A stretch of 64,000 bases of DNA, from the NCBI GenBank assembly GCA_947168515.1, contig CAMVMF010000008.1:1-64000 (forward strand). Direction: 5' to 3'. Made by a program: the position numbers and the translations under genes. This stretch comes from an uncultured Bacteroidales bacterium. Lineage in GTDB: Bacteria; Bacteroidota; Bacteroidia; Bacteroidales; P3. This document shows positions 49,290-59,400 of this stretch, piece by piece. Each line of letters begins with the position of its first letter. Within the stretch, counting starts at the first letter, position 1. Below the pieces are notes generated by a model. It searched no databases. It was not told the origin of the DNA and worked only from the letters and a program-made list of their open reading frames with translations.

Positions 49290-51077
49290 ATGATTGAGAA
49301 CAAACTCCAACAAGCAGTCGCTTCTGCACTAAAGAATCTATACAATATTGATGTCGACCCGGCATCGGTAGTTTTGCAGACTACAAAGAAAGAATTTGCC
49401 GGAGACTATACCATTGTAGTATTCCCCTATGTCAAACAGGCCCGCAAGTCGCCCGAAATGGTGGCCAACGAACTGGGTGCCTCCGTCAAGGAGCAGGTGG
49501 CAGAAGTGGCAGATTTCAATGTGATTAAGGGTTTTCTCAATTTCTCCATAGCCGACAGCTATTGGGTTTCCTTCATAGGCCAAAATCGCAACAACCCCAA
49601 CTATGGCTTCAAGTCTGCCCCTGCCGATGCCAAACCCATCGTGGTGGAGTATTCCTCGCCCAACACCAACAAACCTCTCCATTTGGGCCATATCCGCAAC
49701 AACCTGTTGGGCTGGTCGGTGAGCGAACTGCTTGCCGCCAACGGTGCCAACGTCAAGAAGGTCAACCTAGTCAATGACCGTGGCATTCATATCTGCAAGT
49801 CGATGCTGGCATGGCTGAGATATGGCAACGGCGAAACACCCGAATCCTCCGGCATGAAAGGTGACCATCTGGTAGGTAAGTACTATGTGGAGTTCGACAA
49901 ACACTACAAGGAAGAGATCAAACAGTTGGTGGAACAGGGCATGGATGAAGAAGAGGCCAAGAAACAGGCCCCGCTGATGGTGGAAGCCCAGCATATGCTC
50001 AAGCGTTGGGAGGAAGGCGACAAAGAGGTTCGCGACCTATGGAACAAGATGAACGCATGGGTGTATGCCGGTTTCGACGAGACCTATGCCCGCCTGGGTG
50101 TCAGCTTCGACAAGATATATTATGAATCTAATACTTATCTGTTGGGCAAGGAATTGGTGCAGAAAGGGCTGGACATGGGTGTCCTTTTCCGCAAGGAAGA
50201 CGGTTCGGTGTGGTGTGACCTCACCGCCGACGGCCTCGACCAGAAACTGCTCCTGCGCAAGGACGGCACCTCGGTCTACATGACCCAGGATTTGGGCACC
50301 GCCCTGCTGCGTACTCAGGATTTCGATGCCAAGCAGCTGATTTATGTGGTGGGCAACGAGCAGGACTACCATTTCAAGGTTCTCAAGCTGGTGCTTGGAA
50401 AACTGGGCTTCGACTGGGGCGAAAAACTCTACCACCTCTCCTACGGCATGGTGGAGCTGCCCAACGGCAAGATGAAGTCGCGCGAAGGCACCGTGGTGGA
50501 TGCCGACGACCTGATTACCGAGATGGAGGCCACGGCCGAAGAGATGAGCCGCGAGCATGGCAAGAATGACGGCATGAGCGAACAACAGCTCAAGGAACTC
50601 TACCACATGCTGGCCCTGGGCGCCCTCAAGTACTTCATTCTGAAGGTGGACCCTGTCAAGAACATGCTGTTCAACCCGGCCGAGAGCATCGACTTCAACG
50701 GCAACACCGGTCCTTTTATCCAATATACCCATGCGCGCATCCGCAGCATTGTGCGCAAGGCCGAAGAGCAAGGCATCCACGACCAGGAACCCGTCGCCGT
50801 GCCCTCTCTCAACGAGAAAGAGCGTGCCGTCATCAAAAGCCTGCACGACATGCCTGGTGTCATTGCCGCTGCCGCCGACAACTATAGCCCTGCCATGATA
50901 GCCAACTATGCCTACGAACTCGCCAAGAACTTCAACAGCTTCTATCAGGATACCCCCATCCTTCGCGAGGAAGACACCGCTGTCAAGACTTTCCGTGTGC
51001 AGCTATGCGCCGTTGTGGCGCAGGCCATCAAGAACACCATGCACATACTTGGAATAGATGTTCCGGAGAGAATGTAA
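49290..51077 (+). CDS. argS: Arginyl-tRNA synthetase
   Basis: Charges tRNA-Arg. It has 595 residues: an N-terminal Add1 domain, then the class I Rossmann fold with the HIGH motif as HLGH in SPNTNKPLHLGHIRNN (near residue 125-140). The KMSKS-like motif reads KMKSREG, and the DALR anticodon-binding domain is at the C-terminus (QYTHARIRSIVRK, ANYAYELAKNFNSFYQD). Intact. It heads an operon with acyl-ACP thioesterase (19-base gap), an S41 protease and a lipoprotein, each overlapping the previous gene by four bases. Confidence 0.96.
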   Translation: MIENKLQQAVASALKNLYNIDVDPASVVLQTTKKEFAGDYTIVVFPYVKQARKSPEMVANELGASVKEQVAEVADFNVIKGFLNFSIADSYWVSFIGQNRNNPNYGFKSAPADAKPIVVEYSSPNTNKPLHLGHIRNNLLGWSVSELLAANGANVKKVNLVNDRGIHICKSMLAWLRYGNGETPESSGMKGDHLVGKYYVEFDKHYKEEIKQLVEQGMDEEEAKKQAPLMVEAQHMLKRWEEGDKEVRDLWNKMNAWVYAGFDETYARLGVSFDKIYYESNTYLLGKELVQKGLDMGVLFRKEDGSVWCDLTADGLDQKLLLRKDGTSVYMTQDLGTALLRTQDFDAKQLIYVVGNEQDYHFKVLKLVLGKLGFDWGEKLYHLSYGMVELPNGKMKSREGTVVDADDLITEMEATAEEMSREHGKNDGMSEQQLKELYHMLALGALKYFILKVDPVKNMLFNPAESIDFNGNTGPFIQYTHARIRSIVRKAEEQGIHDQEPVAVPSLNEKERAVIKSLHDMPGVIAAAADNYSPAMIANYAYELAKNFNSFYQDTPILREEDTAVKTFRVQLCAVVAQAIKNTMHILGIDVPERM

Positions 51078-51096
51078 AATAAGTTAAGTATTATAT

Positions 51097-51852
51097 ATGT
51101 ATTATACGCTGCCGTATACTATTCCTAATTTTATTTGCGACAACCACGACACCCTCACGGCATGGGGGTGCGCCAGACTGCTGCAACAAGCTGCCGACAA
51201 CCACACCAAGCTGTTCGGTATCGGCTTCCAACAACTACAGCAGCAGCACAAGGCTTGGGTACTATGTCGCACCTACTACGATGTTCGCCGACTACCTGTT
51301 GACTACGAAGAGGTTACCATTCGCACATGGTCTCGTGGAACCGATGGCCTATATGCCTGGCGTGATTTTGAGATGACCGACAAAGACGGCGCTGTCATCG
51401 TTGCCAGCACTACCAGTTGGGTGATTATCGACACCGATGCCCGCCATGTGGTGCGCCTGGGTGCCATAGTCGAAGGCTTTGAACATCATCCCGTAAAGGC
51501 CACCGATCTCGATTCGTTGGGCCGTATCCGTTTCCCGAAAGGGGAGGAGGGCGACCTGGTTGTGGCTCACCAGCAGGTGAGGCACTCCATGCTCGACCAT
51601 ACACAGCATGTCAACAATGCAGAATACATCAAATGGATTTTCGATAATCTGCCTCAGGGAGTCACCGCACAAGCTCCTTTTGTTTTGGATGTTGAGTACC
51701 AGCAGGAAACTCGACCCGACGAGGAGGTGTCCATCCACCGCCTCCGTCGGGAAGATGGCTCTCTGATGTTCAAAATCTCCAATAACCGTGCCACCGCCGT
51801 GTTGGCCACTTTGCGCAAGGCAGGTGCAGAACCCTCAATTATTAAACAATGA
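51097..51852 (+). CDS. Acyl-ACP thioesterase
   Basis: Hydrolyses acyl-acyl carrier protein to release free fatty acid. It has 251 residues forming two hotdog domains: the first with YTIPNFICDNHDTLTAWGCARLLQQAADNH and WVLCRTYYDVRRLP, the second with VRHSMLDHTQHVNNAEYIKWIFD (the Asn/His pair of the thioesterase active site). The DxxxHVNN motif is typical of bacterial family members related to plant FatA/FatB. Its ATG is 19 bases after argS, and its stop overlaps the start of the S41 protease by four bases (ATGA). Confidence 0.9.
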   Translation: MYYTLPYTIPNFICDNHDTLTAWGCARLLQQAADNHTKLFGIGFQQLQQQHKAWVLCRTYYDVRRLPVDYEEVTIRTWSRGTDGLYAWRDFEMTDKDGAVIVASTTSWVIIDTDARHVVRLGAIVEGFEHHPVKATDLDSLGRIRFPKGEEGDLVVAHQQVRHSMLDHTQHVNNAEYIKWIFDNLPQGVTAQAPFVLDVEYQQETRPDEEVSIHRLRREDGSLMFKISNNRATAVLATLRKAGAEPSIIKQ

Positions 51853-53468
51853 AACGCCTTTTCCTTTTCTTTCTTGCCACATTGATTGCAACGGGCCCCA
51901 TCTGTGCCCAGTCTAAGTTCTCACTTTTCAAAAAAAAGAAAGCCCCTGCCGTCGCCGACACCTCTGTTCCCGGGGTACAGCGCGTGCTGGAGACTTTCGA
52001 CCTCCTCAACAACTACTATGTGGTAGACCCCCAGACCAATAATCTCTCCGAAACGGCCATCCGCGCCATGCTCACCAGCCTCGACCCTCACAGCGTCTAT
52101 ATCCCCGCAAAGGATGTGGAACGCACCAACGAGGCCCTGCAGGGCAATTTTGAGGGCGTGGGCATCTCTTTCACCATCCTCAACGACACCATCTGCGTGT
52201 CCGAGGTTATCGCCGGAGGTCCGTCGGAGAAAGTAGGTCTGCTCAGCGGCGACAAATTCCTCCGCATCGACGGCATCAACGCCACCGGTGACAGTGCCAA
52301 ACAGCCCTTTGTCTTCCGCCATCTCAGGGGCAACAAGGGCACCGTGGTGGTTGTGGATATGCTCCGCGGAAAAGACACTCTGACCTTCGACATCACCCGC
52401 GACCGCATACCCATTCACTCGGTGGAGGTCTACTTTATGGAGGATGACTCCATTGGTTATATCAGCCTGCTTCGCTTTGCCCGCACCTCGGTGGCCGAGT
52501 TCCGCAAAGCCGTGCATGATTTAAAGAGACAAGGTATGAAAAGTTTGATACTGGACCTGCGCGGCAATACTGGCGGCTTCCTCGATATCGCCTGCGGCAT
52601 GGCCAACGAGTTCATCTCCCCCAACCGCCTCTTGGTATATCAAGAGGGCCGCGCCCAGAAACGTCAGGACTTCAAGTCGGTCTACAACGGCTCTTTCCGC
52701 AAGGGTGACCTGGTGGTGCTGATAGACGAGAATACGGCTTCGGCATCCGAAATCGTCAGCGGCGCCGTTCAGGACTGGGACCGCGGCACCCTCATCGGTC
52801 GGCGTACCTTTGGCAAAGGATTGGTGCAACGTATGTTCGAGCTCTCCGACGGAGCCCAGGTACGCATCACCACGGCACGCTACTACACCCCTTCGGGCCG
52901 TTGCATACAGAAACCGTATGAGAACGGCACCGAAGACTACAACAACGAGTTGAACAAACGCTACAAACACGGCGAGCTCTTCTCGGTGGACTCTATCCAT
53001 TTCCCCGATTCATTAAAATACAAAACCCATGGGGGACGTACCGTTTACGGTGGGGGCGGCATCATGCCCGACCTCTTCATCCCGTTGGACACCACGCCGG
53101 CCTCCAAATACTATCAGGTGTGTCGCCGCAAAGGGGTCATCAGCCAGTTCCCTCAATACTATGCCGACCACCATCGCGAGGATACACTGGTGGCCGATTA
53201 CGAGGCTTTTATGCGTAACTACGACCAGTTGAAGCTCGACTCGGTCTTCGATGCCTTTGCCGCCACCAAAGGGGTCTACCGCGACTCCATCAAAGAGACA
53301 GCAGCTGACAGCATCGTCCGTTTCAACGAACATTTCCTCTCCCTTCAAGTCAAGGCGCTTGTCGCCGACCGCCTGTACGGCCGCGGACATTATTATCGCA
53401 TCATGAAGGACGAGGACAAATTCTATCAGGCCGCCTTGGTCGAGTTAAGAAAAAAGAATAGAAAATGA
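51849..53468 (+). CDS. C-terminal processing peptidase, S41 family
   Basis: An exported or periplasmic serine protease, 539 residues. The signal peptide is residues 1-20 (FLATLIATGPICAQ). A PDZ domain covers about residues 90-175 (GNFEGVGISFTIL, GGPSEKVGLLSGD). The catalytic part shows LDLRGNTGGFLDIA, then Ser300 in NTASASEIVSGA and Lys323 in TFGKGLVQ, the Ser-Lys dyad of C-terminal processing peptidases. The final 150 residues are a helical tail. Start (ATGA) and end overlap the neighbouring genes, so it is translationally coupled on both sides. Confidence 0.93.
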   Translation: MKRLFLFFLATLIATGPICAQSKFSLFKKKKAPAVADTSVPGVQRVLETFDLLNNYYVVDPQTNNLSETAIRAMLTSLDPHSVYIPAKDVERTNEALQGNFEGVGISFTILNDTICVSEVIAGGPSEKVGLLSGDKFLRIDGINATGDSAKQPFVFRHLRGNKGTVVVVDMLRGKDTLTFDITRDRIPIHSVEVYFMEDDSIGYISLLRFARTSVAEFRKAVHDLKRQGMKSLILDLRGNTGGFLDIACGMANEFISPNRLLVYQEGRAQKRQDFKSVYNGSFRKGDLVVLIDENTASASEIVSGAVQDWDRGTLIGRRTFGKGLVQRMFELSDGAQVRITTARYYTPSGRCIQKPYENGTEDYNNELNKRYKHGELFSVDSIHFPDSLKYKTHGGRTVYGGGGIMPDLFIPLDTTPASKYYQVCRRKGVISQFPQYYADHHREDTLVADYEAFMRNYDQLKLDSVFDAFAATKGVYRDSIKETAADSIVRFNEHFLSLQVKALVADRLYGRGHYYRIMKDEDKFYQAALVELRKKNRK

Positions 53469-54298
53469 AGCACTTGTCTTTTGCTTTGATATGCTTCTTG
53501 TTAGTGGTGTCTTGTGGTCGCAAACAGGATTCTCCGGAGTCCGATTTCCCCGACCCCAACTACCCCAACGTGGTTCTCACGCGCGAGATGCGTAGCATCG
53601 AGGGGGTCGACACCCTTTGGGGCGACCGCGTGGAGCATGAATATGACAGCCGGGGCCGCTACCTTGCCTACGCCCGTTACGACAACCACGGCACCCTTCT
53701 GCAGCGCATGACCCACAGCTACAGCGGCTGTGTCGACACCGTACGCGACTACGACGGAGCCGGCAACTTGCGCCACATGGCTGTCTACACCTATCTCGAC
53801 ACAGCCTACGTCCACGAGCCCAACTACAGCGATTCGTACTACCGCAACCCCGTCAGCGTAGAGTTTTACGATGCCGACGGGGTCCTCCTCCAGAAGCGCA
53901 ACTGCTCCTACGACTCCGAAGGGCGGCTCTCGCAGGTGGACGGCTTCGACGTCACCGACAACAGCACCTTCGTCTGTGTGCACCTCTATTCGGACCGCAA
54001 GTGCCAGAGCAACCAAGTGCAGAACCCCGGCACTGACCGCGAGACCAGTTTTGCCACCGAGCGCACCTTTGCCGACAGCCGCTGCCGCTACGAGCTGACC
54101 TCCACCTCGCGGCTCAGCTCCGGCAACTTGGTGGTTGAGTATAAGTACGACACCCTCGGCCGCGTGGTTCAGAAGCTGACCACCGCTGCAGGCACCCCCA
54201 TCGAGCGCATCGAGTACGACTACTACCCCGACTTCGAGCGCGAAATCATCTTCGACGACAAACCCCTCCGCGGCTACCTCCGCTACTACAGGAAGTAG
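53465..54298 (+). CDS. YD-repeat-like lipoprotein of unknown function
   Basis: A 277-residue lipoprotein, signal peptide with lipobox VVSC (Cys17). The mature protein contains several units of the kind YDSRGRYL, YDGAGNLR, YDSEGRLSQ and YDTLGRVVQ, spaced 30-100 residues apart, the pattern of YD/Rhs-type beta-strand repeats. It has no toxin-like domain and no Rhs core length. Its start overlaps the end of the S41 protease by four bases, so it belongs to the same operon and possibly assists or is processed by that protease (inference). Confidence 0.75.
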   Translation: MKHLSFALICFLLVVSCGRKQDSPESDFPDPNYPNVVLTREMRSIEGVDTLWGDRVEHEYDSRGRYLAYARYDNHGTLLQRMTHSYSGCVDTVRDYDGAGNLRHMAVYTYLDTAYVHEPNYSDSYYRNPVSVEFYDADGVLLQKRNCSYDSEGRLSQVDGFDVTDNSTFVCVHLYSDRKCQSNQVQNPGTDRETSFATERTFADSRCRYELTSTSRLSSGNLVVEYKYDTLGRVVQKLTTAAGTPIERIEYDYYPDFEREIIFDDKPLRGYLRYYRK

Positions 54299-54576
54299 CC
54301 CGGCCCAACAGAAAAACAAAAGGGTGCCGAAGGCGCACCGGGCTCCGGCGGCATGAGCCACACTGATGGACCCGGCAATGCGGAGAGTGACGGTATGAAA
54401 GCATCGGCTGAGAGTGTGGTACTATCTTGCCATTACCCACCACATAGGCAGTCTGTCCCCTAAGGACCGGAGGCGGTCATTCCTCTCCCATCCAATGTAT
54501 CGTAACGACCCTCCCACCATCCATTCCCCCCTCAACCTGATCCCGCAATAGCATTCTTTTTAGTCAATATCATACA

Positions 54577-54612
54577 TTTTGTTCGGTGCCATCGAACAAA
54601 AATCGCTTTTTT
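54577..54612 (+). terminator. Hairpin with downstream T-run, possible argS-operon terminator
   Basis: TTTTGTTCG and its exact complement surround the loop GTGCCAT, and TTTTTTT begins about five bases later. It lies 280 bases past the last gene, so it could serve only a long 3' leader or an unseen transcript. Confidence 0.4.
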
Positions 54613-55007
54613 TGTTTTGCAGAACAGAATACTTTTTGTTTATTTGCTATTTCCTTTTGTGGCCATATTTTCGTAGAAAAAACCTCCACTTTCATTCCAA
54701 ACTCAACTATGTACTATTTATATTATATTTGTATTATTGTTCTATTTATTGTTCTATTATGAATGTAAGTAAAGAATAATATAAATGGAAAGGAATGATT
54801 ATACATAAATGAAGTATAATATAAACCTAATATAAATGAGCTATGTTGGAAAAGAGGATGAGTCGCACCTATTAGGGGGATGAGCGGCAGACGAATCGGG
54901 CAGTTGCAGCGGAGTGGGGGTAGGGCTGCAGACGTGCCGGTATGTGGGGTGGGTGATTTTTTTATGGAAAGTAAATGTTGATTTTCGGTAATATCGAAAA
55001 TTTTTAG

Positions 55008-55016
55008 TATATTTGC
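55008..55016 (+). promoter_or_regulatory. Promoter -7 element TATATTTGC of arcA
   Basis: TATATTTGC precedes the ATG at 55086 by 69 bases. The leader contains GGAGGTGAAAG and a small CGCTG/CAGCG hairpin (about 55051-55067), which might affect translation. Confidence 0.65.
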
Positions 55017-55085
55017 ATTGCCTTCTATATACCCTATTGGAGGTGAAAGACGCTGTATTGCAGCGCCTAACATTTGTTTTAGTAT

Positions 55086-56354
55086 ATGACACTGACAAAA
55101 GATATAACCCAAACGACAGTAAATGTCCAGTCGGAGTACGGCCATCTTAATGCCGTCCTGCTTCACCGACCCGGCATTGAAATTGAGCGTATGACGCCTT
55201 CTACTGCCGCCGATGCGCTCTACAGCGACATCCTCAGCAAACACATTGTAGACAAGGAATATGCCTCTTTTAGCGGCGTTTTCGAGAAATGGTGCAAGGT
55301 GTTCTATGTCGAAGACCTCCTCACATTGTTGATGGAAGAGGACGACATCCGCCAGCGCTTAGTGATGAAGAGTTGCATGGCCGACCATTGCGAGCATTTG
55401 GAGGACTGGCTGCTACAGTTGCCCAGTGCCCAGTTGGCCAAGTATTTGATTGAGGGCGTGTCCTATCATGGCGACACCGACCCCGTCCAATTCCAGAAAG
55501 AACATTTCAGCCTCAAGCCGCTCTACAACCTTTTCTTCACCCGCGATGCCTCTTCGTCGCTATACAACGAGGTGCTCATCAACTCGATGTCTTTCCCGGT
55601 GCGCGAGCGCGAGACGCTGATTTTCCGTGCTATCTTCGACCAGATTTTCCGTGCCAACACCATCTGTGCCAAGGAGTTCATTAGCTCTGCACGCACCGAA
55701 GGCGGCGATGTGCAAGTGGCAGGTCCCAACCTGCTCTGCATCGGTCAGGGCATCCGCACCAACACCAAGGGCATTGTTTTCCTGGCCGAGAAATTTGCCA
55801 AGGAACGCGACCATTTTCAGATTCTGACGCAGGAGCTGCCCCATCATCCCGACTCGTTCATTCACCTGGACATGGTGCACACTTTCTTGGGTGCTCACCA
55901 GCTGATGGTCTACCAACCCATGATTGAAAAGACGGGCGTTTTCGCTGGCAAGGCCACCACCCTTATCACTTGCGACCACGGCAAGACCAGTACCAAGGAG
56001 TACCCCAATATGCTGGAGGGCTTGAAAGCCTGCGGTATGGATATGGAGCCTATTTACTGCGGCGGGTATGAGAATTGGTATCAGGACCGCGAGCAATGGC
56101 ACAGCGGGGCCAACTTCTTCGCTCTCGACGACGGCAAGATTATTGGCTATGAGCGCAACGTCTACACCATTGAGGCTTTGAACAATGCCGGTTTCGAAGT
56201 GTTGGATGCCGACGATGTCTGCAGCGGCAAGGTAGACATGCACGACTATAAGAAATTTGTGGTTGCCTTCAAGGCCTCTGAGCTTCCTCGTGCTGGTGGC
56301 GGTGCCCGATGCATGACTATGCCCATCAACCGCGACCTGCCTGCCGGACTGTAG
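55086..56354 (+). CDS. arcA: Arginine deiminase
   Basis: Hydrolyses arginine to citrulline and ammonia, the first step of the ATP-yielding arginine pathway and a source of acid resistance. It has 422 residues. The active-site residues are in FTRDASSSLYNEV, EGGDVQVAG (the Glu/Asp pair), HPDSFIHLDMVHT (His), and the nucleophile Cys409 in GGGARCMTMP. Intact. No ornithine carbamoyltransferase or carbamate kinase is adjacent, so the rest of the pathway lies elsewhere or arginine is used only for ammonia. A single-gene unit with its own promoter. Confidence 0.95.
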   Translation: MTLTKDITQTTVNVQSEYGHLNAVLLHRPGIEIERMTPSTAADALYSDILSKHIVDKEYASFSGVFEKWCKVFYVEDLLTLLMEEDDIRQRLVMKSCMADHCEHLEDWLLQLPSAQLAKYLIEGVSYHGDTDPVQFQKEHFSLKPLYNLFFTRDASSSLYNEVLINSMSFPVRERETLIFRAIFDQIFRANTICAKEFISSARTEGGDVQVAGPNLLCIGQGIRTNTKGIVFLAEKFAKERDHFQILTQELPHHPDSFIHLDMVHTFLGAHQLMVYQPMIEKTGVFAGKATTLITCDHGKTSTKEYPNMLEGLKACGMDMEPIYCGGYENWYQDREQWHSGANFFALDDGKIIGYERNVYTIEALNNAGFEVLDADDVCSGKVDMHDYKKFVVAFKASELPRAGGGARCMTMPINRDLPAGL

Positions 56355-56491
56355 TGTCCGGTCGATTGGGCAGCGTTATTTTGCGGCCGTTGGCCCATAA
56401 GAGTCCGGGTTGAACGCCTATACATCGCTCAGCCCCCACGGCTCCCGATAAATCGAAAACAAAGAAACATTTTAATAACATTATCAACTTT

Positions 56492-59400
56492 ATGAAAAAG
56501 TACCATCTGATGAACAACATTATAGGCTGGTTGGTATGCATCGTAGCCTGTACTGTTTACATCCTGACTGCCGAAGCCACCGCGTCATGGTGGGATTGTG
56601 GCGAGTACATAGCCACGGCAAACAAATTGCAAGTGGGACACCCTCCTGGAGCCCCCTCATTCCAGCTGATTGGACGTATCTTCTCCATGTTCTCGTCTCC
56701 TGAGAACGTGGCCCATGCCGTCAACGTGATGTCGGCACTCTGCAGTGGTTTCACCATTCTGTTCCTATTCTGGGGCATCACACTTCTGGGCAAGCACCTG
56801 CTTCCCGACCCCAAAAATCCAGATGTGAAGGATTGGCGTACATGGGGTGTGTTTGCCGCCGGCATAGTAGGTGCTTTGGCCTATACGTTCAGCGATACTT
56901 TCTGGTTCTCCGCTGTGGAGGGTGAGGTATACGCTATGTCGTCTCTATTCACCGCCGTGGTGTTCTGGGCAATCCTCAAATGGGAGGAGCAGGCCGACGA
57001 TCCGCGGTCGTTGCGTTGGCTGGTATTGGTGTGCTTGTTGGTGGGTATTGCCATCGGCGTGCACTTGCTGAACTTGCTGACGGTACCTGCCATTGTCTAC
57101 GTGGTCTATTTCCGCAAATGGCCCAAAACCACTGTCAAAGGTTTTATCTGGAGCGGTGTGTTGAGTGTTCTGCTGTTGGCATTGATTCTGTGGGGTATCA
57201 TTCCCGGAATCGTCAATATCGACTCTGCCTTTGATGTCTTTTTCGTCAATGTGCTCGGTCTTCCTTTCAACACGGGTACCATTTTCTTCTTCCTGCTGTT
57301 GGCAGCCTTTATTGTTTGGGCCCTATGGTTCACTTCGCCCAAAAAGAAGAACAAGCCGATATGGAATGCTGCCGCCTTGGGACTGCTGATGCTGATTATC
57401 GGCTACAGCACTTTCTTCGTGCTGGTCATCCGTGCCAATACGAACACTCCTCTGAATGAGAATGCGCCTAAGGATGCCGTGGCCATGCGTGCCTACCTGG
57501 GCCGTGAGCAGTATGGCGACACGCCTTTCCTCACCGGTCAGTACTACACCGCCGGCGACCCCATCGATGCCGAGCGTGGCTACACCAAGTATGTCCGTGG
57601 CACTGATGAGAGAGGCAAAGACCGCTACATCGAGGCTTCCTATCAGCAGAAGTTCGTCTATCGTCAGAACCACACGGGTGTCTTCCCCCGTATGTATAGC
57701 AACGACGCTCAGCGTCACCACCCGCAGTTCTACGAGTACTGGGCTGGCAAGGTCAGTGGCGACCATAAGCCTACGTCTGCTCAAAACCTGAAGTATTTTC
57801 ATGGTTACCAGATGGGCTTTATGTACTGGCGCTACTTTATGTGGAACTTCGCCGGTCGTCAAAATGACATTCAGGGTCATTATTTCAACGACGACGGCAC
57901 CCGCGACTACATGAATGGCAACTGGATTTGTGGCATCAAGGCTATCGACGAAGCCCGCCTGGGTCCGCAGGACAACCTGCCCGACCACATGAAGGACAAC
58001 AAGGCTCGCAATGTATATTATCTGCTGCCATTGCTGTTGGGCATTGTGGGTCTTATCTACCATATCCGTAAAAACAAGAAGGATGCCTTCATCGTGTTCA
58101 TCATGTTCTTCATGACCGGCATCGCCATTGGCATCTATCTGAATATGCCGCCGCGTCAGCCGCGTGAGCGTGACTACGCCTTTGTGGGTTCGTTCAGCTT
58201 CTTTGCCATCTGGATTGGTTTGGGCGTGATGGCCTTGGCCGACTGGCTGACCAAACTCTTCAAGAAGGAGCAGCTCTACAAATTCATCATGCCGTTGGTT
58301 TTCGTGCTCTGTATGCTGGGAGTTCCTGTGCTCATGGCCAGTGAGAACTGGGACGATCACGACCGCTCTCAGAAATATGCAGCACGCGACTTTGCCAAGA
58401 ACTATTTGGCTTCTGTTGACGAAAATGGTGTGCTGATTACCTTTGGCGACAACGATACGTTCCCATTATGGTATGCCCAGGAGGTGGAAGGTTTCCGCAC
58501 CGATGTGCGTATCCTCAACTACACCCTCAGTGGCATGTACTGGTATTGCGAGCAGCTGTTCAACAAACTGTATGACAGCGAACCCATAGCCTTCACGCTG
58601 CCTAAGGAGTTCTATGGCCTAGGCAAGGATCTTGTCTATCTGCAAGACCGTAGCGAGGAATATTTCGAGGTGTCAGACCTGTTGGCTCTGCTACGCGACC
58701 ACCCCGACAAGTTTATGGCCAGAGATGGTCGTGGCGAAGAGGTCACCCTCATTCCCACCAGCCATTTCAAAATCACCCTTGACATTCCCGATTTGGTTAA
58801 ACGTGGTGTCATCCCTGCCGAAATAGCCGACAAGGTGGACCCCGTCATCAAATGGACTGTCACCAAGGGCAGCCTGTTCCGCCACGAACTGATGATTCTC
58901 GACATGTTGGGAACCAATAAGTTTGTCCGCGATATCAATATTATGAACCCCGGCTACATCCAGCGCGTCTTCACTCCTATTCGCCAGTACTGTGTCCAGG
59001 ACGGTATGAATTTCAAGCTGCTGCCTTACAAGGCCCAGTTGAGCCAGCCCGTTCTGTTCGACCCTCGCGACAACCGCTATATTATGCAGCAGTTCACCGA
59101 TGAGTCGTACGACTATTTCCTGAATGGCTACAAGGACAAGAACGGCGAGATGCACCCTCTGGAGTGGGGCAACCTAAATGCCGACATCTATGTCGACCCC
59201 GTCAGCATGAACATGGGTACTGTCCAGCGTCAGACTTTCTGCATGGCTGCTCAAGAGCTCTTGGAGAAAGGCGACACTGCCCGTGCTCGTCAGATGCTGG
59301 AGCTCAGCGACAAGTACTTCCCTGAGAAGAACTTCTGCTACGATAAGTATAGCATGATTATGATTGACCTCTACCTAGCCGTCTACGGCAAGGATGCCGC

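Larger units (their letters stand above)
54299..55085. other. Long spacer between the YD-repeat lipoprotein and arcA
   Basis: A 787-base non-coding stretch. A 9-bp perfect hairpin TTTTGTTCG/CGAACAAAA (54577-54601) followed five bases later by TTTTTTT may terminate the argS operon. Next comes an AT-rich zone with the tandem TATTGTTCTAT (54733-54760) and several ATATAAA repeats, then a GC-rich block (54840-54950). A TATATTTGC promoter for arcA lies at 55008-55016. A 66-codon frame at 54579 is not credible as a gene. Confidence 0.5.

Noticed and set aside
54579-54779. 66-codon AT-rich frame in the arcA spacer
   Set aside because: Overlaps the hairpin and T-run, composed mostly of Phe/Tyr/Leu from AT-rich sequence; no promoter or ribosome-binding site.
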